From an uncultured Alistipes sp. (GTDB lineage: Bacteria > Bacteroidota > Bacteroidia > Bacteroidales > Rikenellaceae), in assembly GCA_944320685.1 (NCBI GenBank), contig CALUIK010000005.1, positions 1 through 64,000 of the forward strand: a stretch of DNA of 64,000 nt. Reading direction: 5' to 3'. Each line of letters begins with the position of its first letter. Within the stretch, counting starts at the first letter, position 1. The notes beneath the pieces are model-generated. The model was given only the letters and a program-made list of their open reading frames with translations. It made no database searches and was not told the origin of the DNA. Made by a program: the position numbers and the translations under genes. Positions 16,067-24,593 of this stretch are shown here, piece by piece.

Positions 16067-16708
16067 TTACTTAATATATTTAATAACGTCGCGGTTGCGG
16101 GGTTTTGCGGCGGGCTGTTCGTCGGCATATCCCATCCCTATACATAGCAGCAGATCATAGCCTTCGCTCAACTGCAGCGACTCCAGATATGGTTTTCCCT
16201 CGGGTGTCGAGAAAAAACCGAGCGGCCCCATCATGCAGACCGATCCTATGCCGAGCGAGTGGGCCGCGAGGACCATGTTGCCGGCCATAAGTCCGCAGTC
16301 GACCTGTGTGCATGGGCCGGGTTTGTGGGCGATGAATACCACGGTGGGGGCGTTGCGGAACATGTTGACGAACGACGGGTCGGCGGCTGCCTTTTCGGCG
16401 GGGGTGCCGGCCACGGTCTTCTTGTATGCGGCGGTGGCGTTGTCGAGCCACTCCTTCGAGTCGACTACGCGCACCTCCCATTGCTGTGCGTTCATGCCGT
16501 TGGGGGCGTTTATGCCGCATTCGAGGATCTTGTCCAGCACGTCGTGCGGTACGGGCTGGGGTTTGTAGGCGCGTATGCTGCGGCGCGCCATGATGGTCTC
16601 TATTACCTGATTCTTCTCTTGTGTGGGATCGTTGCCTGCGGTCTGCTGTGCGTCGCATCCTGTGGCGGCAAAGGCGGTGAATGCCGAAATGATCAAAAAT
16701 TTTTTCAT
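16067..16708 (-). CDS. Nitroreductase-family flavoprotein with lipoprotein signal
   Basis: A 213-residue FMN-dependent nitroreductase-fold protein. IMARRSIRAYKPQPV is the N-terminal FMN phosphate motif, and NAPNGMNAQQWEVRVV, GLMAGNMVLAAHSLGIGS and CIGMGYAD are the other hallmarks. The first 18 residues form an export signal ending in the lipobox-like ATGC with Cys18. The protein therefore looks membrane-anchored on the periplasmic side, unlike most of its cytoplasmic relatives. Such enzymes reduce nitro-aromatics or quinones with NAD(P)H, which the periplasm lacks, so the donor is unclear. A perfect promoter lies about 55 nt upstream. Confidence 0.9.
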   Translation of the reverse strand: MKKFLIISAFTAFAATGCDAQQTAGNDPTQEKNQVIETIMARRSIRAYKPQPVPHDVLDKILECGINAPNGMNAQQWEVRVVDSKEWLDNATAAYKKTVAGTPAEKAAADPSFVNMFRNAPTVVFIAHKPGPCTQVDCGLMAGNMVLAAHSLGIGSVCMMGPLGFFSTPEGKPYLESLQLSEGYDLLLCIGMGYADEQPAAKPRNRDVIKYIK

Positions 16709-16762
16709 AGCCGTAGTATTTTGTTGAAATAACCATCCCCGTGCTTGACGGGCCGATCTTTA

Positions 16763-16792
16763 CAAAGATATGGAATAATATCGACATGTCAA
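16763..16792 (-). promoter_or_regulatory. Consensus promoter of the nitroreductase gene
   Basis: TTG (16792-16790), 19 nt, TATCTTTG (16770-16763) on the minus strand is an exact match to the Bacteroidetes promoter, with a 5' leader of about 50 nt before ATG 16708. Confidence 0.85.
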
Positions 16793-16837
16793 AGTACTGT
16801 GGGGCGGCATGCGCGCGCCGTTGGCGGATGGCGGGTG

Positions 16838-17446
16838 TCAGAGTTCGTTCATGCCTACTATACCGTTCATTACGGCATATATCGTGAGGCGGCCTATGGA
16901 TTTGGTACCGAGTTTCTCGGCTATGTTGCGGCGGTGGAATATGACCGTGGCGGTAGATATGTTGAGCATGTCGGCGATCTCCTTGTTGATGTACCCCTTG
17001 ACTATGAGGGCCAGCACGTCTTTTTCGCGCTGCGACAGCAGCTCGGCATAGTCGGGTGCAGGACGCGGTGCCATGCCGTGAGCCGCGTGTGCGGTTCCCT
17101 GCATTGCGAGAAAGCCCTTCAGCAGCTCGCGTTCCGGCTGGCGTATGTCTACGGTGCGGAATTCCGACGGCAGCTCTGCCGGCGTATTCCCTTCGGTCAG
17201 GACTATGCAGCGGCGGTATTGCGGGGCGAAGAAGGGAAGGTTGCGGATCACCACCTCCACCGCAACGAAGTAATGTATTGCTTGGCACTGCTCGTCTGCA
17301 AGAAACTCATCCATCGAGTTGTATGTCGCTGTCTCCACTGCGCGGAAGGCGCCGATAAAGGGCGCGATGTCGGTGATGATTGTACGCATGGCCATGCAGC
17401 ACAGCGAATTGGGGTGTATGACCGCTATTTTCGGCTTGGTTTCCAT
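16838..17446 (-). CDS. LuxR/NarL-type regulator with degenerate receiver
   Basis: A 202-residue protein. The C-terminal 65 residues are a classic LuxR helix-turn-helix (LSQREKDVLALIVKGYINKEIADMLNISTATV..). The N-terminal 110 residues have the size and start of a receiver domain (KIAVIHPNSL), but the third-strand phospho-acceptor Asp is absent (AIHYFVAVEV), so it is unlikely to be phosphorylated in the usual way. It is divergent from the TonB-dependent receptor at 17617 and plausibly controls it. The promoter sits directly against the start codon, suggesting a leaderless mRNA. Confidence 0.88.
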   Translation of the reverse strand: METKPKIAVIHPNSLCCMAMRTIITDIAPFIGAFRAVETATYNSMDEFLADEQCQAIHYFVAVEVVIRNLPFFAPQYRRCIVLTEGNTPAELPSEFRTVDIRQPERELLKGFLAMQGTAHAAHGMAPRPAPDYAELLSQREKDVLALIVKGYINKEIADMLNISTATVIFHRRNIAEKLGTKSIGRLTIYAVMNGIVGMNEL

Positions 17447-17450
17447 ACGG

Positions 17451-17481
17451 CAAAGATACGCAAAGACGGGTGCAGAGACAA
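17451..17481 (-). promoter_or_regulatory. Promoter abutting the LuxR-type gene start
   Basis: TTG (17481-17479), 20 nt, TATCTTTG (17458-17451) on the minus strand is followed after only 4 nt by ATG 17446. With the usual geometry transcription would begin at or within one base of the start codon. Confidence 0.7.
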
Positions 17482-17581
17482 ATCGAAAAAAAGGTTTTCG
17501 GATCCGGCCCTGCGGTGCCGCCTCATGTTTAGGACAAAGATAGCGGTTGCGCCGTTACGCGAAAACTATAAGATGTGATAG

Positions 17582-17612
17582 TTGTGCCGCGTCCCCCCGT
17601 TGACTACCTTTG
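17582..17612 (+). promoter_or_regulatory. Promoter abutting the TonB receptor start
   Basis: TTG (17582-17584), 20 nt, TACCTTTG (17605-17612), then 4 nt, then ATG 17617. The geometry mirrors that of the divergent LuxR-type gene and again predicts a leaderless transcript. Confidence 0.65.
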
Positions 17613-17616
17613 CCGC

Positions 17617-19869
17617 ATGAAACTACTTTTCGCACTGCTGACCCTTGCGGGCGGAGGTCCCGACGACCTTGTGCCCGAACCCGTCGATACGCTCCAGAAC
17701 ATCGAGCGGGTGACGGTGGTGGCGCCCGCCGCCAAACAGAACTTTTCGCTGCAGCGGCAGCCTATCGCCTCGACGGTGCTCGGCCCTGCGGCTATCGAGC
17801 GCGAGCGTGTGCTCTCGGTGAAGGACCTCACGGCCGTGGTGCCGAACTTCTACCAGCCCGACTACGGGTCGCGCATGACCTCGTCGATATATGTGCGCGG
17901 CTTCGGCGCACGCATCGACCAGCCTGTGGTCGGCGTCAATGTCGACGAGATACCATACCTCAACAAGAACAATTACGATTTCGACCTGTTCGACATTGCC
18001 CGCATCGAGGTGTTGCGCGGCCCGCAGGGAACGCTCTACGGCCGAAACACCATCGGCGGGCAGATCAACGTATATACGCTTTCTCCCATGGGCTACCGCG
18101 GCGTGCGCGCCTCGGCCGAGTACGGTACGGGCAACACGGTGCGGGCGAAGGCGTCGTACTACGGCCGGCCGACGGAGCGGTTCGGTATCTCTGTGGGCGG
18201 GTACTATACCCGTACGGACGGTTTCTTCGACAATGAGTACGACGGCAGCGACTGCGATTGGGGACACAGTGCCGGCGGCCGCGTCCGTACGGTATGGGAG
18301 CCTGCGGGCGGCTGGTCCGTCGACAACGTCGCAACGGTAGCGTCGAGCCTCGAAGGGGGATATGCATATTGTCTCTACGACGAGGCCGGCGCTACCGTGT
18401 CGCCCGTAAACTATAACGATCCCAACAGTTACGAGCGCCTTTCCGTAACCGACGGCCTTGTCATCAAGCACGAGGGAGAGAATGTGCTCTTCTCCGCCGC
18501 AACGGGATACCAGTATCTCTATGACCGTATGCGTATCGACAACGACTTTACGCCGCGCTCGCTCTTCACCCTCGTCCAACAGCAGCGCGAGCATGCCCTC
18601 ACGGAAGATGTGGTAGTGCGCAGCAATGATGCTGCGCGGCGCTGGCAGTGGATAACGGGCGCATACGGTTTCTACAAGCATCTGCGCATGGAGGCGCCCG
18701 TGACATTCCTGCGCGACGGTATCGACGACCTGATCCTCGGGGCGGCGAACGACGGCATACAGAGCGTGATGCCGTGGGCCGAGTTGATGATCGAGGAGGA
18801 CGCTTTCGACATTGCGAGCAATTTCACGATCCCCACATACGGCATGGCGCTCTATCACGAGTCGTCGCTGCGAGCCGGCAGGTGGCGGTTTACGGCCGGC
18901 CTGCGCCTCGACTACGAGGCCTCGCGCATGGACTACGACAACTATACGGCCATACATTACCGTCTGAGCCCCATGATGCCGCAGTTCAGGGAGCTGTCGA
19001 TGCCTTTCGTCGGACGGGAGCGGCTAGACTATCTTGAGCTGCTGCCCAAGTTTGCTGCCAATTTCTCGACCGGCGCCGGCGAGTTCTATGTGACGGCGGC
19101 GCGCGGATACAAGGCCGGCGGGTTCAATACACAGATATTTTCGGATATACTCCAGAATCGTCTTATGGCGGCCATGATGGAGGATATGGGTATGCCCGCG
19201 ACGCCGTCGCCCTACAACGAGGCATCGGCTACTACGTACAAGCCCGAGTACAGCTGGAATTACGAGGCGGGCGGCCACCTTTCGTTCGCCGGCGGCCGCC
19301 TCCGCGCCGATTTCGCCCTCTTCTGGATTGAATGCCGCGACCAGCAGCTCACCGTATTTCCCGAGGGCACCACGACCGGACGCATGATGTCCAATGCGGG
19401 CCGTTCGCGCAGCCGCGGTGCCGAGGTGTCGCTGTCGTGGAATCCCACGGCGTGTTTGGGCGTGTGGGGCAATTACGGCTTTACCGACGCGCGTTTCGTC
19501 AAGTTTGACGACGGCGAAGCCGACTATGCCGGCAACGTCCTGCCTTATGCCCCGCGCAACACCGTATCGCTCGGGGCGACCTGCCGCCTGCATGTGGGTG
19601 CGGGCATGTTGGACGACGTGGTATTCAACTGCACGTGGCAGGGGGCGGGCCGCATCTATTGGAACGAGAGCAACTCGCTGTACCAGAAATTCTATTCCCA
19701 GCTCGGGGCGTCGGTCGAGTTGCGCAAGGGCGATTTCACACTCTCGTTGTGGGGCCGCAACCTCACTGGGACGGATTTCTATACGTTCTACTTCAAGTCG
19801 GTGGGCAACAGTTTCTTCAACCACGGCAAACCCCGTCAACTGGGTCTGACGCTGAGTTACGCCATGTAG
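17617..19869 (+). CDS. TonB-dependent outer membrane receptor
   Basis: A 750-residue receptor. A short signal region (MKLLFALLTLAGG) leads straight into a TonB-box-like and plug region without the carboxypeptidase-D-like extension of SusC proteins. The plug shows SSIYVRGFGARIDQPVVGVNVDEIPYL and RIEVLRGPQGTLYGRNTIGGQINVYT, both standard. The remaining 550 residues form the barrel and end in PRQLGLTLSYAM. The absence of a SusD partner argues for uptake of a small ligand such as a siderophore, heme or cofactor rather than a glycan; the ligand cannot be named. The divergent LuxR-type gene is the likely regulator. ATG 17617 was chosen because it opens the export signal. Confidence 0.93.
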   Translation: MKLLFALLTLAGGGPDDLVPEPVDTLQNIERVTVVAPAAKQNFSLQRQPIASTVLGPAAIERERVLSVKDLTAVVPNFYQPDYGSRMTSSIYVRGFGARIDQPVVGVNVDEIPYLNKNNYDFDLFDIARIEVLRGPQGTLYGRNTIGGQINVYTLSPMGYRGVRASAEYGTGNTVRAKASYYGRPTERFGISVGGYYTRTDGFFDNEYDGSDCDWGHSAGGRVRTVWEPAGGWSVDNVATVASSLEGGYAYCLYDEAGATVSPVNYNDPNSYERLSVTDGLVIKHEGENVLFSAATGYQYLYDRMRIDNDFTPRSLFTLVQQQREHALTEDVVVRSNDAARRWQWITGAYGFYKHLRMEAPVTFLRDGIDDLILGAANDGIQSVMPWAELMIEEDAFDIASNFTIPTYGMALYHESSLRAGRWRFTAGLRLDYEASRMDYDNYTAIHYRLSPMMPQFRELSMPFVGRERLDYLELLPKFAANFSTGAGEFYVTAARGYKAGGFNTQIFSDILQNRLMAAMMEDMGMPATPSPYNEASATTYKPEYSWNYEAGGHLSFAGGRLRADFALFWIECRDQQLTVFPEGTTTGRMMSNAGRSRSRGAEVSLSWNPTACLGVWGNYGFTDARFVKFDDGEADYAGNVLPYAPRNTVSLGATCRLHVGAGMLDDVVFNCTWQGAGRIYWNESNSLYQKFYSQLGASVELRKGDFTLSLWGRNLTGTDFYTFYFKSVGNSFFNHGKPRQLGLTLSYAM

Positions 19870-19885
19870 GGTGTGGCTGTATAAG

Positions 19886-19920
19886 TCTGACGTGCAGACC
19901 ATGATGGCCTGCACGTCAGA
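19886..19920. terminator. Bidirectional terminator after the TonB receptor
   Basis: A perfect 12-bp inverted repeat (19886-19897 and 19909-19920, 11-nt loop) is followed by TGTTTT on the plus strand. It lies between the convergent receptor and membrane-protein genes. Confidence 0.8.
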
Positions 19921-19946
19921 TGTTTTGGCGGTGAAGATACGGGCTG

Positions 19947-20681
19947 CTATCTGCTGCTGTCGGGTTGTGCCACGTCCTGCTCAAGTATCTGGCTCCGAAG
20001 TCGGGCATTGCTGTCGAGCAGTTTGGTACGCCGTTCCCCTTGCATGACTATATCTATCTGGCGGTCATGGGAACTTTGCGACATCAGTCCGTTGATGTAG
20101 TTTATTTCGTTGCGCGTGAGGTCCAGTATCTCCTCAAGCGCTATGTGGTAGCTGTCGATGCAGCGGAAAAACATCTCGTCCGGCATCTCCCTGTTCATCG
20201 TTGCCTTCAGCTGTTTCAATTTGTTCAACTCGCGCATGACGGTCTCGAGGTATGCCGTGGAACAGTTCGTAAGTGTACTTTCGCTCAGCAGCAGGCTCTG
20301 TATCACGTCGGGATATGGCATTCCGAAGCGTTCGAGCAGCGTGCGCGCCTTCCTGTATGTGTCGAGAGACGGTGTGCCGTCGTTGTGCTTTGCGGCCGTA
20401 TCGGCGGCGCGGCCGATCAGTTCCAATGTGTTGTTGGCGTCGAGTACGCATAGGGTCAGCGTCTTCACCGTAGCCTCGCGTTGACGTCGGGAGGTCTCGT
20501 CGCGGTCGATCCACAGGGCGAACACGACACCTACGCAAGTGGCCAGCAGGGGCCACAGTATGTAGACTATCGTGTCGTACCATTTGTCCTCTTTCGGGGT
20601 TCGGTGGAAACGTATGTATACATACAGTATGGCCGAGACGAGGCACGATATGAGAGTGGCGTATAGGAGTATTCTGGTCAT
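19947..20681 (-). CDS. Membrane protein of unknown function with helical cytoplasmic domain
   Basis: A 244-residue protein with two N-terminal membrane helices (about residues 4-23 and 38-58) and then a long, mostly alpha-helical soluble region rich in Leu, Glu and Lys with coiled-coil character (for example AYLETVMRELNKLKQLKATMNREM). I do not recognise a family. The start at 20681 (MTRILLYATL) puts the first helix at the N-terminus. A TACATTTG element lies about 28 nt upstream. It stands alone between two terminators. Confidence 0.75.
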   Translation of the reverse strand: MTRILLYATLISCLVSAILYVYIRFHRTPKEDKWYDTIVYILWPLLATCVGVVFALWIDRDETSRRQREATVKTLTLCVLDANNTLELIGRAADTAAKHNDGTPSLDTYRKARTLLERFGMPYPDVIQSLLLSESTLTNCSTAYLETVMRELNKLKQLKATMNREMPDEMFFRCIDSYHIALEEILDLTRNEINYINGLMSQSSHDRQIDIVMQGERRTKLLDSNARLRSQILEQDVAQPDSSR

Positions 20682-20708
20682 GTATATGGGATTTGTGTAG
20701 TACTGTTG

Positions 20709-20716
20709 CAAATGTA
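20709..20716 (-). promoter_or_regulatory. -7 element (TACATTTG) of the membrane-protein gene
   Basis: TACATTTG on the minus strand, 27 nt before ATG 20681. No TTG is seen at the -33 spacing. Confidence 0.45.
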
Positions 20717-20769
20717 GCGATAAAAGATTTCCCGTCGTCGCTTTGCGTGCGGTTAATGCGTGCCGATAA

Positions 20770-20797
20770 AAAAGAGCCGCCCGAATAGGGCAGCTCC
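20770..20797 (-). terminator. Terminator of the tat/3-keto-glycoside cluster
   Basis: On the minus strand GAGCTGCCC, a 5-nt loop and GGGCGGCTC (one G-T pair) are followed by six T. It lies 22 bp beyond the DUF1080 stop. Confidence 0.85.
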
Positions 20798-20819
20798 TTT
20801 CGTTTCGGCTTGTCAGGTC

Positions 20820-21584
20820 TTACTCGAGGATCTTGACCTTGATGTTGCGGAACCACACATCGTCGCCGTGATCCTGCAGGCCGATGTAACCCTCGTGGTT
20901 CTCACCGCCGCAGTTGAGCAGCAGGTCGTATGCCTCGGGCCACTTGTCCTTGCTGAACTTCGATTTGTCGAGCAGCTCCTGCCACTGGGGGGTCCACAGG
21001 TGATACTCTACCACGGGTGCGTCGTTCTGATAGTGGACGATCGTGCCCTTGTAGCAGAGGATCTTCACCTTGTTCCACTCGCCGTAGGGCTTTGCATTCT
21101 GCGGCTTGGCGGGAATCATGTCATAGAGCGATGCCGACATACGGTTGCCGTCTACGCCCAACTTGGCGTCGGGGTGATTCTCGTTGTCGAGTACCTGATA
21201 CTCGGGTGCCGAGATGTATATGGGCTGGTTGGGAACCTCCTGCGCGAGGTAGAAGATACCCGAGTTCGACCCTTTCGCTACCTTGTACTCGAGTTCGAGC
21301 TCGAAATTCTTGAACTTCTGGTCGAAGATGATGTCTCCGCCGTCACCGGCCTGAGCCTCGCCGCCGCCCGAGCCGTTGAACTTCAGGCAGCCGTCCTCGA
21401 TAACCCAGCGCGAAGGCAGCTCGGTCTTGTTGTACCCTCTCCAACCTTTGAGGCTCGTTCCGTCGAACAGAACTACGGTGTTCGCGTCATCGGCCTCCTT
21501 TTCAGCCTTCTTGGTGTTGTTGCCGCCGCAGCTTGCGAGCGTTGCGGCCGACACCAGAGCAGCCATGAATAATACCTTTTTCAT
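20820..21584 (-). CDS. DUF1080 / 3-keto-disaccharide hydrolase family lipoprotein
   Basis: A 254-residue lipoprotein (lipobox LASC, Cys19) with a concanavalin-like beta-sandwich typical of PF06439. VVLFDGTSLKGWRGYN opens the domain, FKNFELELEYKVAKGSNSGIFYL is its hallmark strand pair, and GYIGLQDHGDDVWFRNIKVKIL closes it. Members of this family cleave glycosides after oxidation at C3 of the sugar, which fits the oxidoreductase gene 31 bp upstream. The likely location is the periplasm or outer membrane. The gene ends the cluster, with a terminator directly behind. The activity is inferred from family and neighbours. Confidence 0.92.
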   Translation of the reverse strand: MKKVLFMAALVSAATLASCGGNNTKKAEKEADDANTVVLFDGTSLKGWRGYNKTELPSRWVIEDGCLKFNGSGGGEAQAGDGGDIIFDQKFKNFELELEYKVAKGSNSGIFYLAQEVPNQPIYISAPEYQVLDNENHPDAKLGVDGNRMSASLYDMIPAKPQNAKPYGEWNKVKILCYKGTIVHYQNDAPVVEYHLWTPQWQELLDKSKFSKDKWPEAYDLLLNCGGENHEGYIGLQDHGDDVWFRNIKVKILE

Positions 21585-21615
21585 TTCCTTATAGGTTTAG
21601 ATAAAAGTTTGTTCG

Positions 21616-23094
21616 TTATTTGGGCATTGCGGGAAGCAGCGTATCCCATCCCTTGCGGTAGTTGTGCTTGATCATCTCCTCGGCGAACTGCTTTGCGTTG
21701 ATCGGGTCGGTGTAGGTCTTGTTGAAGGTCGGGTGACCGTCGTGTACCGAGAAACCGTCCTCGATCATGATGCGCAGCGTCTCGTCGTCGCCGATGTTGG
21801 TGAAGCGCATGTTGGCGCCGTCCCACTCGAGGGTCTTGTTGAGGCCCTGCAGACGTACGCCCAGAACACCCATTACGACCATTTCGTTGAAGGGACCTGC
21901 CTCCGAGAAGTCAGAGTTGGACTTGGTGCGGTTAGCCTTGTCCTCCTTGCAGGCGCGAACCCAATCCTTGCCGTGCGAGAGCTCGACCTTGCGGGCGCGG
22001 GCGGGAGCGTTGGGCACGCGGCCCGACAGCAGGTACGGATTGACACCGTAGCAGCCGCAGATGAGAACATCCTTCGTGCCGTAGAAGATACAGCCGCCGC
22101 CTTGATCGTTGAGGTTCTTGCCGGGCTCGAGACCTTCGGGACGCGGAGGCGTAAGACCGCCGTCGTACCACGTAACGGTAACCTCGGGCAGCTTCACCTT
22201 GTCCTTCTTGCCGCGCTCGGGGAATACGTAGGTCACCATCTGGGCCTGTGGCGCGCAGTCGGTGAGCAGTGCCGTCGACGAGCCCTGTACCTTGGTGGGG
22301 TAGCCGAGCTGGAGAGCCTTGAATACGGGGTGGAGGATATGGCAGGCCATATCGCCCAGAGCGCCCGTACCGAAGTCCCACCATCCGCGCCAGTTCCACG
22401 GCTGGTAGATCTTGTTGTAGGGACGGTAGGGGGCCGAACCGAGGAAGAGATCCCAGTTCAGGGTCTCGGGAATGGGATCCACCTGCGAGGGACGCATCAG
22501 GCCCTGCGGCCAGATCGGGCGGTCGGTGAAGGCATCCACGCGGGTAACTTCGCCTATCTCGCCGTTCCAGATCCAGTCGCACACCTTCTGTACGCCTTCG
22601 CCTGACGAACCTTGGTTACCCATTTGGGTAGCGACACCGTTCTTGGCTGCGAGCTTGGTAAGCAGGCGCGACTCGTAAACGGTGTGGGTCAGAGGCTTCT
22701 CGCAGTATACGTGCTTGCCGAGTTCCATGGCGTTGGCGGCAACCAGAGCATGGGTGTGGTCGGGCGTTGCGCACATCACGGCATCGATCTGATTCGCGAT
22801 CTTGTCGTACATTTCACGCCAGTCCCAGAAGCGCTGGGCTTTTGCATAGCGGTCGAAAGTGCCCTTGGCATATTTCCAGTCGGTATCGCAGAGGGCTACG
22901 ATGTTCTCCTCCTTGAGGTCATCCAGCACTGCCGAACCGCGTCCGCCGATGCCGACACCGGCGATGTTGAGTTTGTCCGAGGGAGCCTTGTGCCCGAAAG
23001 CTGCACCCATCACGTTGCCGGGAACAACCGTCATCGCTGCCAGACCTGCTGCAGAGGTCTTCAGAAAGTCAGCTCTTGAGATTTTCTTTGACAT
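21616..23094 (-). CDS. Gfo/Idh/MocA family oxidoreductase, exported
   Basis: A 492-residue NAD(P)-type sugar oxidoreductase. The N-terminus MSKKISRADFLKTSAAGLAA looks like a Tat signal, except that the second Arg of the SRRxFLK motif is Ala (SRADFLK). Then come the Rossmann fold (GVGIGGRGSAVL) and the EKP motif (CEKPLTHTVYESR), followed by the C-terminal substrate sheet. Relatives oxidise glycosides at C3 using tightly bound cofactor in the periplasm. It sits between an isomerase-like gene and the DUF1080 hydrolase gene, and tatAC is upstream in the same direction, so export by Tat is plausible despite the altered motif. Confidence 0.93.
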   Translation of the reverse strand: MSKKISRADFLKTSAAGLAAMTVVPGNVMGAAFGHKAPSDKLNIAGVGIGGRGSAVLDDLKEENIVALCDTDWKYAKGTFDRYAKAQRFWDWREMYDKIANQIDAVMCATPDHTHALVAANAMELGKHVYCEKPLTHTVYESRLLTKLAAKNGVATQMGNQGSSGEGVQKVCDWIWNGEIGEVTRVDAFTDRPIWPQGLMRPSQVDPIPETLNWDLFLGSAPYRPYNKIYQPWNWRGWWDFGTGALGDMACHILHPVFKALQLGYPTKVQGSSTALLTDCAPQAQMVTYVFPERGKKDKVKLPEVTVTWYDGGLTPPRPEGLEPGKNLNDQGGGCIFYGTKDVLICGCYGVNPYLLSGRVPNAPARARKVELSHGKDWVRACKEDKANRTKSNSDFSEAGPFNEMVVMGVLGVRLQGLNKTLEWDGANMRFTNIGDDETLRIMIEDGFSVHDGHPTFNKTYTDPINAKQFAEEMIKHNYRKGWDTLLPAMPK

Positions 23095-23148
23095 CTTTGT
23101 TTGTGTGTTTAAGGTTAATAAAGAGTTATTTAATTATACGGGTTTTCC

Positions 23149-23184
23149 GTAGCGTTTCTTTCTCTTGTAGCGTTTCTTTCTCTT
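23149..23184. repeat. Tandem 18-bp direct repeat
   Basis: GTAGCGTTTCTTTCTCTT occurs twice in a row (23149-23166 and 23167-23184), in the 183-bp gap between the isomerase-like and oxidoreductase genes. It is pyrimidine-rich on the plus strand, so purine-rich in the mRNA. It could be slippage or a regulatory site. Confidence 0.85.
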
Positions 23185-23277
23185 TCCGTTACCGGTTTTG
23201 GTATTCGTCGTACTTACAATTCCTGTGTTGCGGTGCCGGCCGTTGTCCTGTCCGTCATGCTTTCATCGTCTTGCCGT

Positions 23278-24303
23278 TCAATAACGCAGGCTCGGGAGCG
23301 ATTCAAGGTTGTATATGCTGCGTTCGATACAATTCTTCGGCGGCAGCGTGTAGCTGCGTACCTCGACGAATATATCCTTTACCCCTGCGGCGATGGCCTC
23401 GGCGATGATCTTGTCGAAATCAATCAGGCCGCTTTCGGTCGCTATGCCGAAGTCGTGCAGGTGGAGCAGCAGTACCCGCCCCTTGTAGTGTCTTAACATC
23501 GAAACCATGTCTATACCGGCCTCGTGCGCTTCGCGCGTGTCGAGTTCGAACCACACCTTGCCTTCGGGCATCCGCGCGGCCATGGTGTCGAAGAGCGATA
23601 CGCCGTCCGTTGCCGTGAGTTCCCTGCGCGATGGGTGCAGGCATAGCTGCATCTCCCGCTGCCGTACCTTTTCCGCTATGCGCGTGAAGTAGTCGGCGTA
23701 GCTGTCCGCAGTTTCGGCTGTCAGTGCGTCGGGAAGACGCGAGATGACGATGTACCGGCATCCGAGTTTTCTGTGTGTGTCGAGCGCCTCGTCCCACCAC
23801 TTCATGACCGGATCCTCCGCCGAAGTGTCTGTTGCGGCCGCTCCCTTGGCTGCAGGTGCCGTCTGCCGCATCGCACCCTCTTTTTCGGGAACCGCGCTGT
23901 CATTCATCTCTACGGCTTCCTTGCCGGCGGTCTCCTCTGCCGGCTGTGGCAGGTCGTTGTCATAGAACTTGCGCAGGTGTGCCGATGTGATCTTCAGCCC
24001 CGCCTCGTCGGCGGCCCTGCGGAAATCTTCGGGCTTGAGGTCGTATATCCTGCCTCCGAAATATGAGTCCGTCTCTATCGTTGTGTAACCCATGCGGGCC
24101 ACATCCAGCAGCGACCCTTTGGCCCCTCCGTACATGTCGGACTCTATGGACCGCATGTAGAGGCCTATGTCGTTCTTAATGTCGCTCAAGGCTTCGCCGA
24201 CAGCCTCCGTTAAAGAGTTGACCGCCTTTTTAAATCCGACGACCGCATTGACGGCATCTATCGCCGAGGATAGCCCTTGCTTGAAAAACGTAAGCCTGTC
24301 CAT
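23278..24303 (-). CDS. Sugar phosphate isomerase/epimerase-like TIM-barrel protein
   Basis: A 341-residue protein of the AP endonuclease 2/xylose-isomerase-like fold. Candidate metal ligands are the Glu of YTTIETDSYF, the His of KITSAHLRK, CLHPSRRE, WFELDTREAH and LLHLHDFG. Residues about 118-165 are an Ala/Glu-rich insert rather than fold core. The N-terminus MDRLTFFKQGL resembles a Tat motif with the second Arg replaced by Leu (DRLTFFK); a hydrophobic core is weak. It lies between tatC (290 bp away) and the oxidoreductase gene. Proteins of this type accompany Gfo/Idh and DUF1080 genes in 3-keto-glycoside pathways. The exact reaction is unknown. Confidence 0.85.
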   Translation of the reverse strand: MDRLTFFKQGLSSAIDAVNAVVGFKKAVNSLTEAVGEALSDIKNDIGLYMRSIESDMYGGAKGSLLDVARMGYTTIETDSYFGGRIYDLKPEDFRRAADEAGLKITSAHLRKFYDNDLPQPAEETAGKEAVEMNDSAVPEKEGAMRQTAPAAKGAAATDTSAEDPVMKWWDEALDTHRKLGCRYIVISRLPDALTAETADSYADYFTRIAEKVRQREMQLCLHPSRRELTATDGVSLFDTMAARMPEGKVWFELDTREAHEAGIDMVSMLRHYKGRVLLLHLHDFGIATESGLIDFDKIIAEAIAAGVKDIFVEVRSYTLPPKNCIERSIYNLESLPSLRY

Positions 24304-24593
24304 TGTCTTGCGGGGTTATTGGCCTCTCTCCTCTTTTATTCCTCGTAACCCGTTTATCGTTTGTTACCATTTCGAGAGTCTCTTCCGTGCCATCCGGTCA
24401 GGCGGGCGGTACCACTTCGGTTCCAATCCCGTCCGTCCGTTCACTCACTCATTATCTATTTCCTCTCCCGTCTTCTCTCTCTTTCTTTCTTTCTCGGCTC
24501 TCTCTTGTGCACTAACCGTGCTTCGCGGCTCCATGCCCTGATAATCCGAATCATCCGACCCTCCGCCACAGGGCGGGGAGTCGGAGTCACGGT

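Noticed and set aside
23278..24303. A confident Tat signal on the isomerase-like protein
   Set aside because: The motif-like DRLTFFK is not followed by a clear hydrophobic core, so export is kept only as a hypothesis.
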